A stretch of 64,000 bases of DNA from Methylobacterium sp. FF17 (GCF_025813715.1 NZ_CP107532.1:682001-746000), one strand, 5' to 3'; positions 17,255 to 32,656 are shown, numbered from the stretch's first letter. Numbers and translations: made by a program. Notes: generated from the letters alone by a model not told the origin.

Positions 17255-18502
17255 TCAGGCGGCGGGTGGCCGATTCGGCCGGTAGACGCCCATCGGCTGC
17301 GCGAACCCGTCGAGGGCGTGCTCGCCCAGGGACTCCGGGATGTCCCACAGGAAGTCCACGAAAGGCTTCGACATCAGGATCGGCTCGCCGAGCGTCCGGT
17401 TGAGGCGGGCGATGCGGCTGGCAAGGTTCACGTCGCGGCCGATCACCGTAAAATCGAGACGGGCGCCGGAGCCCACGTTACCGTAGGCCGCCTCGCCGTG
17501 GTGGAGCGCGATGCCGGCCGCCACCGGATTGGCGAACCGGCCGAGCGCATTGGCCTCGGCCAGGGACTGCATGGCGCTCTGAGAGGCCGTGAGCGCGCCC
17601 TTGGCGGCGCCGCCCAGATCGTCCCCGGGTTCCCGGAAGATCGCCAGGAGGCCGTCGCCGAGATACTTCAGGACCTCGCCGCCCTCGCGCTCGATGGCCG
17701 GCACGAGGCAATCGAAGAAGATGTTGAGGAGGTCCACCGCCTCCTCGGGCGTCATGTCCGCGGAGATGCGGGTGTAGTCCCGCATGTCGGCGAACAGGAT
17801 CGCGGAGCGAATCCGCTGCACGTGGCCGCGCCGGATCGAGCCGCCGAGGATCGCCTTGTGCGGTTCGTCCCCGACATAGATCCGCAGCACATGGTCGAGT
17901 TGCTTGTTGACGCTGCGCATCTCCATCACGGCCGCGAGCGTCGGCATCACGAAGCGCAGGATCGCCACGTCCTCGTCGCGAAATCCGGCTTCGGCCCGGG
18001 TCGCGAACGAGATCCCGTTGCGGGTGCCGTTGGTGAAGAACAGGGGCGCCACGATGTATTGCCGGTAACCCTCCGCCTTCAGGTCCGGGATCACCGCGTA
18101 GGCATCGTCCGCCGTCTCCGCCAGATCGAGGATCATCCATTCGCCGGTCTCGTGGACCCGGAAGAACGGACTCTCGCGGTAGGCCTTGTCGGAGGCTTCC
18201 CCGTGCGGGAACAGGCGCACCGTGGAGCCGGTCTCGCGGGTCCAGAACCGACCGACGCCGGAATACTCGGAATGCAGGGCATCGATGGCCGTGGTCGCCC
18301 GGTCCACCGGCACGCCGAGGTCGATGAGCCGCTCGGCGAGGCCCGAGAGCAGGTCCTCGGCCTTGGGCATCCGTGCGCCCTCGCTCAACAGCCAGTCGCG
18401 CAGGGCGACACATTGCTGGAGCGCGCCGAACGGCACGTCGTTCGCCTCGGACCCGTCGGCTTCGGCGGTCGGTGCGGGCTGGGGCGGGCCTCGATCGAGC
18501 AT
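17255..18502 (-). CDS. Class III adenylate/guanylate cyclase with N-terminal sensor region
   Basis: The 415-residue soluble protein ends in a class III nucleotide cyclase domain (about 225-400). Metal Asp residues are visible in FADMRDYT and KYLGDGLLA, the purine-contacting Lys in EVLKYLGD, an Asp in DFTVIGRD, and the transition-state Asn/Arg in VNLASRI. The enzyme should therefore be active, with adenine preferred by the Lys/Asp pair. The first 215 residues look like a GAF-like sensor (WMILDLAETADDAYAVIPDL, YIVAPLFF). No transmembrane segment was seen. It lies downstream of rpoD on the same strand, 175 bp away with a hairpin between. Confidence 0.9.
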   Translation of the reverse strand: MLDRGPPQPAPTAEADGSEANDVPFGALQQCVALRDWLLSEGARMPKAEDLLSGLAERLIDLGVPVDRATTAIDALHSEYSGVGRFWTRETGSTVRLFPHGEASDKAYRESPFFRVHETGEWMILDLAETADDAYAVIPDLKAEGYRQYIVAPLFFTNGTRNGISFATRAEAGFRDEDVAILRFVMPTLAAVMEMRSVNKQLDHVLRIYVGDEPHKAILGGSIRRGHVQRIRSAILFADMRDYTRISADMTPEEAVDLLNIFFDCLVPAIEREGGEVLKYLGDGLLAIFREPGDDLGGAAKGALTASQSAMQSLAEANALGRFANPVAAGIALHHGEAAYGNVGSGARLDFTVIGRDVNLASRIARLNRTLGEPILMSKPFVDFLWDIPESLGEHALDGFAQPMGVYRPNRPPAA

Positions 18503-18620
18503 ATGGCCAAGGTGGGTTCGGTATCGGGAGACGGCAACAGGAGGAGAGGCCCGCCTGCCGCCGATCCCTGATGAAAATGGACGAGCCCGGTTTCTGTACG
18601 AGCCGGATCCTTGGACCAGA

Positions 18621-18650
18621 CGGGCGGGACACCTTGCGATGCCCCGCCCG
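18621..18650 (-). terminator. Hairpin downstream of rpoD
   Basis: CGGGCGGG (18621-18628) and CCCGCCCG (18643-18650) form a perfect 8-bp GC stem with a 14-nt loop, 28 nt beyond the rpoD stop. It lacks a U-tract, so termination efficiency is uncertain, but position suits the end of the dnaG-rpoD unit. Confidence 0.45.
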
Positions 18651-18677
18651 GGATCACGCTATCGGCGCGTGACGCAA

Positions 18678-20672
<1,995 letters not shown>

Positions 20673-20870
20673 GGTCCGCCTATGGTTGTCGTGGCAGCGT
20701 CGTGCGGGATCGTCTCGCTCGATCCGCGTCGTCGACGCCGCAATGCATATGATGTGCGGATTGTCGTGGTGACAGCCGCGTCGATGTCAGAACCCGGTAT
20801 GCAAGCGAGACGCTTGACCGATTGTTAACCATGCGCCGCCAGGGGCGGCCGAATTCGCTCACGACGGCCG

Positions 20871-22793
20871 CTAAGGGCCCGACGCCTCGTCTGCGCCCGG
20901 CATCTCATCGTCCGCCTCCGCTCCGGCGATGACCGCCATACGGGCCTTCACGTCGCACAGCCAAGCGAAGTTCGCCTCCGTCTCGTCCTCGACCAGGGCC
21001 CGTTCGGCCAAGCGAAGTTCGCTATTTAGCGCTCCGGATTTGCGGTGCAAGATCACGGCCTGACGCAATGCGTCTTCGAGACGCACAGGATCGGCATGCG
21101 CGTCAAGGGTCCAGCGGTCGCCAGGACGGACATGAGAGGCAAGTCGTGCCGCCGCTTCCACGAGTCCGGCACGAGCCAGGCGGCTCTCCAGAACCGCGAC
21201 GCCGGGCTGCTCCGCATCGGCGTGACAGTCGAGGAGCAGCGAGCGCAGGGCCTGCGCATCGGCGTCGCCCAACTCGAGCTCGGCGAGATCCTCGGCCTCG
21301 ATGCCGAGAAGTTCGGGGTGGACGAGGAGGCTCGACACGATCATGGCCTCGCGATCCCGGAACGCCACCGGCCCGGAGGCGCTGGTCTCACCCGCGAAGA
21401 GCGGATTGAACTTGGTGGTGATTCGCGGCGACGGCGGCGGGTCACCGGGGCGCGGCGTCCGCTGGAAGGCAGGGCGTGCCCCCCCGCCGCGCGGCTCCCA
21501 CGGTCCGCGCCGGGCGTGATTTGCCTGGGGGGACAGCGTTCGCAGCCGGCCTTCGATCTCGTCGCGGTAGAAGCCCCGCACCGTCTCGTCGCGGATCGAG
21601 GAGACGGTCTCGCGCAGGGACTTGGCGAGGCCGGCACGGCGCTCGGGCGTGTCGAGGGGCGCCCCATCGGTGGCTCGCGACCACAGCACATCCACGAGCG
21701 GGCGCGCCGCGTCGAGCACCCGGTCGATCGCGGCCCTGCCCTCGGAGCGCAGGAGGTCGTCGGGGTCCTGCCCCTCGGGCAGCATGGCAAAGCGCAGGGA
21801 CTTGCCAGGGGTCAGGCCGGGAAGCGCCACGTCGAGGGCCTTGAAGGCCGCGCGCTGTCCGGCCCCGTCGCCGTCGAAGCACAGGATCGGCTCATCGGCA
21901 TTAAGCCACAGGAGGCCGATCTGCTCCTCGGTGAGGGCCGTGCCGAGGCCCGCCACCGCGTTGGGATGACCCGCCAGGGTCATGGCGATGACGTCGACAT
22001 AGCCCTCGACCGCGATGATCACGCCCCGGTCATGGGCCGGTTTACGGGCCTGGTGCAGGTTGTAGAGGATCTGCCCCTTGTGGAAGAGCGGCGTGTCCGG
22101 CGAGTTCATGTACTTCGCCCGGGCATCCTTCTGCATCGCCCGGCCGCCGAAGGCGATGACGCGACCGCGCGAATCGGTGATCGGAAACATCACCCGGTCG
22201 CGAAACTTGTCGTACGGAACCTTGATGTCCTCGCCCGAAACAAGAAGGCCGAGCTCGAGCATCAGGTTCCGGTCCACGTCCTTGCCGGCGAGGTGATCGC
22301 GCAGGGCGTAGCGCTCAGCCGGCGCGTAGCCGAGACGGAAGCGCGCCCGCGTCTCGGTCCCGAGCTGACGGCGATCCAGGTAGGCGCGGGCCTCCGTGCC
22401 GGCGCGGCCCTGCAGCTGCTCCTCGAAGAAGCGAGCGGCCATCTCCATCACCTCGATGGCGCCGGCGCGCTTCGTCTCCTGCTCCCGGGCATCGGCGCTG
22501 GGGGCCGGCAGGGAGACGCCCGCCTCCGACGCCAGGCGCTCGACCGCCTCGGGAAAGCTCAGGCCCTCGGTCTCCATCAGGAACGTGAAGACGTCGCCGT
22601 GCTTGCCGGAGGAGAAGCAGTGGTAGAACTGCTTCTGGTCGTTCACGTAGAAGGAGGGCGACTTCTCGGCATTGAACGGCGACAGGCCGCGCCACTCGCG
22701 CCCCGCCTTCTTCAGCCGGACGCGCCGCCCCACGATGTCGGAGGCGGGCAGGCGCGCACGGATCTCTTCGAGGATGTGGGGCGGATAGCGCAT
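20871..22793 (-). CDS. dnaG: DNA primase
   Basis: DnaG lays RNA primers for replication. The 640-residue protein has the N-terminal CHC2-like domain, the TOPRIM catalytic core (EGYVDV about 264, FDGDGAG about 304) and a C-terminal helicase-binding region. In the zinc domain, the usual CPFH is SPFN and the usual CFGCG is CFSSG, so three of four zinc ligands are gone while the fold-defining EKSPSF and FYHCF remain. Similar losses are, as far as I recall, found in Bradyrhizobium-type relatives, which suggests lineage-wide change and not damage. ATG 22793 starts at the usual MRYPP. rpoD follows. Confidence 0.97.
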   Translation of the reverse strand: MRYPPHILEEIRARLPASDIVGRRVRLKKAGREWRGLSPFNAEKSPSFYVNDQKQFYHCFSSGKHGDVFTFLMETEGLSFPEAVERLASEAGVSLPAPSADAREQETKRAGAIEVMEMAARFFEEQLQGRAGTEARAYLDRRQLGTETRARFRLGYAPAERYALRDHLAGKDVDRNLMLELGLLVSGEDIKVPYDKFRDRVMFPITDSRGRVIAFGGRAMQKDARAKYMNSPDTPLFHKGQILYNLHQARKPAHDRGVIIAVEGYVDVIAMTLAGHPNAVAGLGTALTEEQIGLLWLNADEPILCFDGDGAGQRAAFKALDVALPGLTPGKSLRFAMLPEGQDPDDLLRSEGRAAIDRVLDAARPLVDVLWSRATDGAPLDTPERRAGLAKSLRETVSSIRDETVRGFYRDEIEGRLRTLSPQANHARRGPWEPRGGGARPAFQRTPRPGDPPPSPRITTKFNPLFAGETSASGPVAFRDREAMIVSSLLVHPELLGIEAEDLAELELGDADAQALRSLLLDCHADAEQPGVAVLESRLARAGLVEAAARLASHVRPGDRWTLDAHADPVRLEDALRQAVILHRKSGALNSELRLAERALVEDETEANFAWLCDVKARMAVIAGAEADDEMPGADEASGP

Positions 22794-22899
22794 GTGACCT
22801 CTGCGGCCGCCCAGCTTAGCGCATGGTTCTTAAAGAGTCCCTGCGGCTCTCACGCGAGGCCGGCGGCGCCGGTCAGGTCGGACCCGGCCGGCGCTCCGT

Positions 22900-24897
22900 T
22901 CAGGCCGCCCGGATCTCGTCCAGGAAGGTGTCGATGTCGCGCCGGACGCTCATCGACTGCGTCGCCAGTTCCGCTGCCGCCGTCAGGACATGCGCGGCGG
23001 CGTCTCCGGTGTGGTCGGCCGAACTCAGAACGCGGGCGACGTTCGCGGACACGTCCTGGGTGCCCTTGGCCGCCTCGCTGGCGTTGCGCGAGATCTCGCT
23101 CGTGGCCGCGGTCTGCTGCAGCACCGTCTCGGCGATCATGGTGCTGATCTCGTTCATCGTGGCGATCGTCTGCCCGATCTGACGGATGGTGGCGCTCGCC
23201 CGCTCGGTGCCGGCCTGGATCGCCACGATCTGGCCGCCGATCTCCTCGGTGGCGCGCCCGGTCTGGGCGGCAAGTTCCTTCACCTCCGCCGCGACGACGG
23301 CAAAGCCCCGCCCCGCTTCACCGGCGCGGGCCGCCTCGATGGTCGCGTTGAGCGCCAGCAGGTTGGTCTGGCCGGCGATCGCCGCGATCGTGGTGACGGC
23401 GGCACCGATCTGATTGGCGGCGGCACCGAGATCCACCATGGCGGTGTTCGTCGCATCCGCCTCGCTGGCGGCGTGGGCGGCGACCTCGCGGGAGTGGATC
23501 ACCTGACGCTCGATCTCCTGCAGCGAGGACACCATCTCCTCCGCCGCCGCCGCGACGGTCTGGACATTGGCGGAGGTCTCCTCGGCGGCGGCACTCGATG
23601 CGACGGCCTGGCCGTTCGTGTCGCCGGCGAGCGCGCTCATGGTGCGGGCCGTGGCGTCGAGGTCCGAGGCCGCCGACGTGACGACCTGCAGGGAGCCGGC
23701 CACCTGCTGCTGGAAGCCTTTCACGAGTTCGTCGACGCGGTCGGCGCGGCGCTGCCGGGCGCTCTGCTGGGCCACCCGGTCGGCCTCCAGCCCCTCACGG
23801 GTGATGGCGTTCTGCCGGAACACCTCCACGGCCTTGGCCATCTCACCCATCTCGTCCCCGGCATCCTGGGACGGGACCGCCAGGGCGGTCTCACCCGCCG
23901 CGAGGCGGCTCATGGCCCGCGTCATGCCGGCGATCTGCCGGATGAGGCTGCGCGCGATCAGGAAGGCCGAAGCCGCGCCGATGACCAGGATCAGGACCAG
24001 GAGCCCCAACTGGACATTGCGGGCGAGCGCCATGGTCGCCCGGTCCTTCGCGGTGATCTCTTCCACCGCCGCCTGGAGCTTGCCGCGCGCGACCAGCCCC
24101 GCCTCGTGGATGGCGGCGGCCTTGATCTTGAGGTTCTGCTCGAACAGCTCCTCGCTCTCGACCATCGCACCGGATGCCCCCCGGAAGCTCTCGTCGAGGT
24201 TCCGGAGCGCGTCATCGACGGCCTTCAGACCTTGCTGCTGCGCCGGCGTGAGGGACGCGGCTTCGAGCTCGGCGACGGCGGCCTTGGCGTTCGCATAGGC
24301 GGTGGCGGACAAGGCCCGGCCCTTCGGATCCCGGGTCGCGAGGAAGCGCCAGTTCATGACGCGGAACAGGAGGACGGTCCGCTCGACTTCCGCGGCGGGC
24401 GCGGCGACGGAGCTGGCGCCGCCCGTGCGAAGCTGCGCCGTGAGGGCGGCCGCCGCCCGGGTCAACTCATCGCCCCGCGTGTAGACGCCGGCCTTGTTGT
24501 CCCGGATCCGCGCCCCGAGTTCGATCAGGGGCGAGACCTGCGTCGCCAGCGCGTCCGTCTGCGTGGCGAGCTGGGCGTAGAGTGCCCGCCGCTCTTCACT
24601 CACGGCATTCGCCTGCAGGTCGCTCGCCAGCGTCCGCATCTCGGTCAGGCTGGACTGCATGCCCGACGTGGTTTCGGGGCGCGGATTCGTACGGTACTCG
24701 CTGCTCTGCGCGATGAAACGTTCGGTGATTCCGTTGAAGGTATAGAGATTTCGAGCACTGCGCTCGACCCGATCCTTGATCGCGGCTTTCTGGTCCAGCT
24801 GGACAAGCTGGAAGGTCGAAAACCCGCCCAGCGCAGCGGAGAGGAGGACAAGGACTGAAAAACCACCGTAAAGGCGGGATCGAATACCGAATTTCAT
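22900..24897 (-). CDS. Methyl-accepting chemotaxis protein
   Basis: A 665-residue chemoreceptor. An N-terminal signal-anchor (about 11-30) and a second membrane segment (about 297-320) frame a helical periplasmic sensor domain of the four-helix-bundle type. A HAMP domain follows ([15 protein letters not shown]), then the signalling hairpin with the conserved tip [20 protein letters not shown]. No C-terminal CheR pentapeptide is seen; the protein ends FLDEIRAA. The ligand is unknown. It lies between the GatB/YqeY gene and dnaG on the same strand, with no che genes nearby. Confidence 0.95.
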   Translation of the reverse strand: MKFGIRSRLYGGFSVLVLLSAALGGFSTFQLVQLDQKAAIKDRVERSARNLYTFNGITERFIAQSSEYRTNPRPETTSGMQSSLTEMRTLASDLQANAVSEERRALYAQLATQTDALATQVSPLIELGARIRDNKAGVYTRGDELTRAAAALTAQLRTGGASSVAAPAAEVERTVLLFRVMNWRFLATRDPKGRALSATAYANAKAAVAELEAASLTPAQQQGLKAVDDALRNLDESFRGASGAMVESEELFEQNLKIKAAAIHEAGLVARGKLQAAVEEITAKDRATMALARNVQLGLLVLILVIGAASAFLIARSLIRQIAGMTRAMSRLAAGETALAVPSQDAGDEMGEMAKAVEVFRQNAITREGLEADRVAQQSARQRRADRVDELVKGFQQQVAGSLQVVTSAASDLDATARTMSALAGDTNGQAVASSAAAEETSANVQTVAAAAEEMVSSLQEIERQVIHSREVAAHAASEADATNTAMVDLGAAANQIGAAVTTIAAIAGQTNLLALNATIEAARAGEAGRGFAVVAAEVKELAAQTGRATEEIGGQIVAIQAGTERASATIRQIGQTIATMNEISTMIAETVLQQTAATSEISRNASEAAKGTQDVSANVARVLSSADHTGDAAAHVLTAAAELATQSMSVRRDIDTFLDEIRAA

Positions 24898-25296
24898 GGG
24901 TGAAGACCACGGTGTCAGGACAGCTGAGACCGAGCATGCTTCAGTTGGTATAAAATGACGTTAAGAATCCCCATTAATGCCAAGTTCGCAGGCAGATATG
25001 CTTGATTTAAGAGCAGAGCGGGCGAATAGATTCAGGTGAATCCGAACACAGTAGACGCTTCGACTTCGCGTCATTTCTGGATCGTCTTCAAGCTCCGCAG
25101 GCCCCATGGACCCCCGCCTCGCAAGACGTCGATCCCGAACCGCTATCATCGCGGTCGAGATCAACGGGGCAAAGATCTCTCACGACCCGTGGGATATCTT
25201 TAGGGAATTCCGCAGATGGTGCAGGCTATCTTCGGGATCGGGCATGCCGAACCACGAAGATTTCGGGGATACCGGGCCGAGGCGAATCCGACCGGC
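24898..25296. other. Spacer of about 400 bp, no gene called
   Basis: The spacer is more AT-rich than its surroundings, above all at 24940-25020, next to the chemoreceptor start, so it probably holds that gene's promoter. A 67-residue open frame on the minus strand (24961-25164) has no ribosome site or recognisable motif and was not called. Confidence 0.4.
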
Positions 25297-25758
25297 TTAA
25301 GCCTTGGCGTTCAGGGCGTCCTTCACGAACCCGCTCGCCTTGGCGAAGTCCATGCGGCCCGCATAGGCGCCCTTCAGGGCGGCGATGACCTTGCCCATGT
25401 CCTTCGGCCCGGCGGCACCGGTTTCGGCCACGGCCTTGTCGATCGCCGCGCGGGTTTCGGCCTCGTCCATCTGCTGCGGCAGGAAGCCGGCGATGATCGC
25501 GACCTCGTTGCGCTCGTTCTCGGCGAGTTCGGGACGGCCGCCCTGGTCGTAGACCGCGGCCGATTCGTTGCGCTGCTTGATCATCTTCTGGAGGAGCGCG
25601 AGGATGTCCTCTTCGGAGGCAGGCTCCTTGCCGAGGCCCCGCGCCTCGATGTCCTTATCCTTGAGGGCGGCCTGAATCATCCGGACGGTGGCGAGCTTCG
25701 CCTTGTCGCCGGCCTTCATGGCCTCCTTCATCTCGGTGGTGAGGCGGGCGCGCAGCAT
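25297..25758 (-). CDS. GatB/YqeY domain protein
   Basis: The 153-residue protein matches the YqeY family, which shares the C-terminal tRNA-binding domain of GatB and Asn/Gln amidotransferases. Typical text is LKDKDIEARG, KQRNESAAVYDQGGR and the QMDEAE motif. Its role is unclear; it is often encoded beside dnaG and rpoD in alphaproteobacteria. ATG 25758 is supported by CAGGAGT. It is divergent from carA, with 206 bp between start codons for both promoters. Here a chemoreceptor gene separates it from dnaG. Confidence 0.92.
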   Translation of the reverse strand: MLRARLTTEMKEAMKAGDKAKLATVRMIQAALKDKDIEARGLGKEPASEEDILALLQKMIKQRNESAAVYDQGGRPELAENERNEVAIIAGFLPQQMDEAETRAAIDKAVAETGAAGPKDMGKVIAALKGAYAGRMDFAKASGFVKDALNAKA

Positions 25759-25964
25759 CGTGTGACTCCTGACAAGTGGACCCCGGGCGGCGCATCGACG
25801 GCGTGGTCTGCGAATTGCTGCGCGAACCGGGGTTCTTGAGACGCGCCGACGCGAGGGCCACATTGACCCTGACGCGGCACGCTCGCTATGAGCGCCGCAC
25901 GATAAGCCGCCCGCATGCGCCCTCACGGCGCCGGGATCGGCCGGACATAAGCGAGATCACGCCG

Positions 25965-27206
25965 ATGCTGCAAGATGAAGGCGTCCACACGCCTGCCGTG
26001 CCCGCGCCCCCCGCCCCCTGGGCCGAGCCCCTGGCCACCGCGCTCCTCGTCCTCGCCGACGGGACCGTGCTGGAGGGTTTCGGCATCGGCCAGACCGGAA
26101 TCGCCGACGGCGAAGTCTGCTTCAATACCGCGATGACGGGCTATCAGGAGATCCTGACCGACCCGTCCTACGCGGGCCAGATCGTCACCTTCACCTTCCC
26201 GCATATCGGCAACACCGGCACCAACGACGAGGACCTCGAGAGCCTGGACGCAGCCCCGGCCTCCGGCGTCCGCGGCACCGTGATCGCCTCCGCGGTGACC
26301 AACCCGTCGAGCTGGCGCTCGTCGAGCCATCTCGACGCCTGGCTGAAGGCACGCGGCATCGTGGGCATCACCGGGGTCGACACCCGGGCGCTCACCGCCC
26401 TGATCCGCGACCATGGCATGCCGAACGCGATCATTGCCAACGATCCGGAGGGACGCTTCGACCGCGAGGCCCTGAAGGCCCGCGCCGCCGCGCTCGCGCC
26501 GATGGAAGGCCTCGACCTCGTGCCGCCGGTCACCAGCCGCGAGCGCTCGGAATGGTCGCAGACGACCTGGGGGGTCAAGGGCGGCTACGGCGACCGCAAG
26601 CCGGGCACCGGCCTCAAGGTGGTGGCCATCGACTACGGCGTGAAGCGCAACATCCTGCGTCTCCTGGCCGAGGCCGGCTGCGACGTCACGGTGGTGCCGG
26701 CCACGACCACCGCCGAAGAGATCATGGCGATGAAGCCGGACGGCGTGTTCCTGTCGAACGGCCCCGGCGACCCGGCCGCCACCGGCGAATACGCCGTGCC
26801 GGTGATCCGGGCGCTCCTCGCCGAGAAGGTCCCGACCTTCGGCATCTGCCTCGGACACCAGCTGATGGGTCTCGCCCTCGGCGGCCGCACCGTGAAGATG
26901 GCGCAGGGGCACCATGGCGCGAACCATCCGGTCAAGGACAAGACCACCGGCAAGGTCGAGATCGTCTCGATGAACCACGGCTTCGCGGTGGACCCGGCGA
27001 GCCTGCCCGAGACCGCCCTGGAAACCCACGTCTCGCTCTTCGACGGCTCGAATTGCGGTCTCACCCTCACCGATCGCCCCGCCTTCTCGGTGCAGCACCA
27101 CCCCGAGGCGTCGCCGGGCCCCCGTGACAGCCACTACCTGTTCGAGCGCTTCGTCGCCCTGATGAAGGCCGGTACGCCCGAGACGCTGATCACCACGGCC
27201 GAGTGA
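25965..27206 (+). CDS. carA: Carbamoyl phosphate synthase, small (glutaminase) subunit
   Basis: CarA hydrolyses glutamine and passes ammonia to CarB for carbamoyl phosphate, feeding arginine and pyrimidine synthesis. The 413 residues are about 30 longer than in enterobacteria, through an N-terminal extension rich in Pro/Ala. The N-terminal domain has the conserved FNTAMTGYQEILTDPSY. The class I glutaminase shows the nucleophile in GICLGHQ (about 294) and His-x-Glu in HHPEASPGP (about 378). ATG 25965 was chosen as the last start before the conserved region. carB follows after one small gene. Confidence 0.97.
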   Translation: MLQDEGVHTPAVPAPPAPWAEPLATALLVLADGTVLEGFGIGQTGIADGEVCFNTAMTGYQEILTDPSYAGQIVTFTFPHIGNTGTNDEDLESLDAAPASGVRGTVIASAVTNPSSWRSSSHLDAWLKARGIVGITGVDTRALTALIRDHGMPNAIIANDPEGRFDREALKARAAALAPMEGLDLVPPVTSRERSEWSQTTWGVKGGYGDRKPGTGLKVVAIDYGVKRNILRLLAEAGCDVTVVPATTTAEEIMAMKPDGVFLSNGPGDPAATGEYAVPVIRALLAEKVPTFGICLGHQLMGLALGGRTVKMAQGHHGANHPVKDKTTGKVEIVSMNHGFAVDPASLPETALETHVSLFDGSNCGLTLTDRPAFSVQHHPEASPGPRDSHYLFERFVALMKAGTPETLITTAE

Positions 27207-27213
27207 GGCCCTG

Positions 27214-27242
27214 GACCGGAGGCGTCGCTCGCGTCTCCGGTC
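27214..27242 (+). terminator. Hairpin after carA
   Basis: GACCGGAGGCG (27214-27224) pairs with CGTCTCCGGTC (27232-27242) over 11 bp, one of them a G-U, with a 7-nt loop, starting eight bases after the carA stop. No U-tract follows, so it may attenuate and not fully stop transcription toward carB. Confidence 0.5.
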
Positions 27243-27398
27243 TGCCCGTCCCTGTATGCGCAGCGCGAACCACGAAATGGTTCCCGTCGCGTCACAAAAA
27301 ATCCGGCATTCCCGGGCATCCCCGCTCCGTCAACGGCGCACCGACGACCGCAAGGGTCGCCGCGTGATCGCATCCGGAATCTCGGCGGGGACCAGCCC

Positions 27399-27776
27399 AT
27401 GACCTTCGACGACGCGCGCGACGACTTCTCGCGCCTGCATCGGCTCTTCACCTTCCATCTCGGGGTGGCCGTCACCCTCGCGTGGATGACCGCGCTCTAC
27501 TCCGCCTGCTACGCCCCTTGGGTCCGCAACATCCGCGCGCTGATCGATCCCGCCGCCGGCCTCGACCGCATCGAGAGCACCTGGTCGTTCCTGTTCGCCC
27601 TGCCCGTCGTCATGACGCTGGCCTGGATCGGCCTGTTCTTCGGCCGCGAGATGCTGCGCCGGAGCCAGACCCTATCGAATGCCGCCCTCGAATTCGCCGC
27701 CGCGGCCCTGGTCGCCTTCGGCGTGTTCTACGTTGCCATCGATCGGGCGGTCTCAGCGCTTTACCTCGGCGTTTAA
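27399..27776 (+). CDS. Small membrane protein between carA and carB
   Basis: I do not recognise this 125-residue protein. It has three hydrophobic segments (about 22-42, 65-85 and 96-118), with a charged first 20 residues (MTFDDARDDFSRLHR) and short Arg-rich connectors. Codon pattern is like that of the neighbours. It starts at ATG 27399, 192 bp after carA, and ends 165 bp before carB. Position may be chance; nothing in the sequence links it to carbamoyl phosphate. Confidence 0.7.
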   Translation: MTFDDARDDFSRLHRLFTFHLGVAVTLAWMTALYSACYAPWVRNIRALIDPAAGLDRIESTWSFLFALPVVMTLAWIGLFFGREMLRRSQTLSNAALEFAAAALVAFGVFYVAIDRAVSALYLGV

Positions 27777-27941
27777 TCCAGCACGCCTTTCGCCGTTCGG
27801 CATACGCGCCCTTCCAAACATGGCATGCTGCGTGTAAGGCCCAAGATCAACGACAATCCACGCCGCTTGCGCCCCCTCGCCCGTGCCGCCGTTCCGGCAC
27901 CGTGTAAGGCCGGGCGCGCGTGCCTGCAGCCAAGGCGCCCG

Positions 27942-31427
<3,486 letters not shown>

Positions 31428-31546
31428 ATCATCGCGCGGCTTCCGTCTTGGCGGATGCCGTGCCGTTTGCGGTTCAGGACTTTCTTACTCTGGCCCGGAG
31501 GGAGCGCGGTGCTCCTGGCCGGGCCTATTCATTGTGGCGCGAGACG

Positions 31547-32026
31547 ATGACGATAGACAAGGTTCCGATGACGGTGCGCGGTTACGCAGCGCTGGAGGAG
31601 GAGTTGAAGCACCGCCAGCAGGTGGAGCGCCAGCGTATCATCCAGGCCATCGCCGAGGCCCGCGCCTTGGGCGACCTGTCGGAGAACGCCGAGTACCATG
31701 CCGCCAAGGAGGCGCAGTCCCACAACGAGGGCCGCGTGCTCGAACTGGAGAGCATGATCTCGCGCGCCGAGGTGATCGACGTCACCAAGCTCTCGGGCAC
31801 GAAGATCAAGTTCGGCGCCACCGTGAAGCTCCTCGACGAGGATACCGAGGAGGAGAAGACCTACCAGCTCGTCGGCGAGCCGGAAGCCGATGTCCGCTCG
31901 GGCCTCGTCTCGATCACCTCGCCCATCGCCCGCGCGCTGATCGGCAAGGGCGTCGGCGACACCGTGGAGGTGACGACCCCGGGTGGCGGCAAGTCCTACG
32001 AGGTCGTGGCCGTCCAGTACGGGTGA
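31547..32026 (+). CDS. greA: Transcription elongation factor GreA
   Basis: GreA rescues backtracked RNA polymerase by stimulating transcript cleavage. The 159-residue protein has the N-terminal coiled coil with the acidic tip ([16 protein letters not shown]) and the C-terminal FKBP-like domain ending in [14 protein letters not shown]. Length is normal. ATG 31547 gives the typical short N-terminus before [10 protein letters not shown]. It follows carB by 119 bp. Confidence 0.96.
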   Translation: MTIDKVPMTVRGYAALEEELKHRQQVERQRIIQAIAEARALGDLSENAEYHAAKEAQSHNEGRVLELESMISRAEVIDVTKLSGTKIKFGATVKLLDEDTEEEKTYQLVGEPEADVRSGLVSITSPIARALIGKGVGDTVEVTTPGGGKSYEVVAVQYG

Positions 32027-32033
32027 TCGGGTG

Positions 32034-32546
32034 ATGCGCGGCAGCGCGTGGCGCGCGGCGGGGCCGATCTTCGGCCTCGCCTTCCTGCTCGGCTCGGCCC
32101 AGGCGCAGGACGGTGCCGGCAGGGGTGCCGAGCGGCTCTCCAGCATCCGCGTCGACGTCCAGCCACTGCTCGCACAGGGTGGCGGCGCCCCGGCCGTCGA
32201 CCTGCGCGAGGATCTCCTTGCCGCCCTGCGCACCGAGTTCGCCGATCGCCTCGGCGGAGCCGGGCCGGTGCTGGTCGTCCGGATCAAGGGCCTGTCGATC
32301 AACCCCTATGTGGGCTCGGGAGGGGGACGCGGCCGTTTCGGTGGCGGCACCCAGAGCGACTACCTCGACGGCGAAGCCCTGCTGGTGGGACGCCGGGGCG
32401 AAGTCCTGCTGCGCCATCCCCAGCTTTCCGCGACTCCGTCCAGTTCAGGCGGCGCCTGGTACGACGCGGAGTCGGAGCGTCGGCGGATCACGGCCCTGGC
32501 CGAGCATTACGCCGGCTGGCTGCGACGGGCGCTTCCCAAGGATTGA
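32034..32546 (+). CDS. Secreted protein of unknown function
   Basis: A 170-residue protein with a clear signal peptide (hydrophobic 8-24, cleavage probably after AQA). The mature part has a Gly/Arg-rich loop (SGGGRGRFGGG) and a C-terminal helix, and includes LVVRIKGLSINPYVG. I do not recognise the family. It starts only 7 bp after greA, so it is co-transcribed. Location should be periplasmic. Confidence 0.75.
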   Translation: MRGSAWRAAGPIFGLAFLLGSAQAQDGAGRGAERLSSIRVDVQPLLAQGGGAPAVDLREDLLAALRTEFADRLGGAGPVLVVRIKGLSINPYVGSGGGRGRFGGGTQSDYLDGEALLVGRRGEVLLRHPQLSATPSSSGGAWYDAESERRRITALAEHYAGWLRRALPKD

Positions 32547-32656
32547 TCGCTCGCCCCGCAGTGTCGTGCCGGATGGATCGGTCCGACGGGCCGGCGCGAA
32601 CATGGAGCGCCGGTTGCGGTCGAACGCAGTGGCCCCGCCTTGACCTGGATCGTCCG

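Noticed and set aside
21045..23147. Plus-strand open frame of 700 codons opposite dnaG
   Set aside because: No ribosome site or motif; dnaG is the real gene.
24961..25164. 67-codon open frame in the spacer before the GatB/YqeY gene
   Set aside because: No ribosome site, no motif, and it lies in the probable promoter region of the chemoreceptor.
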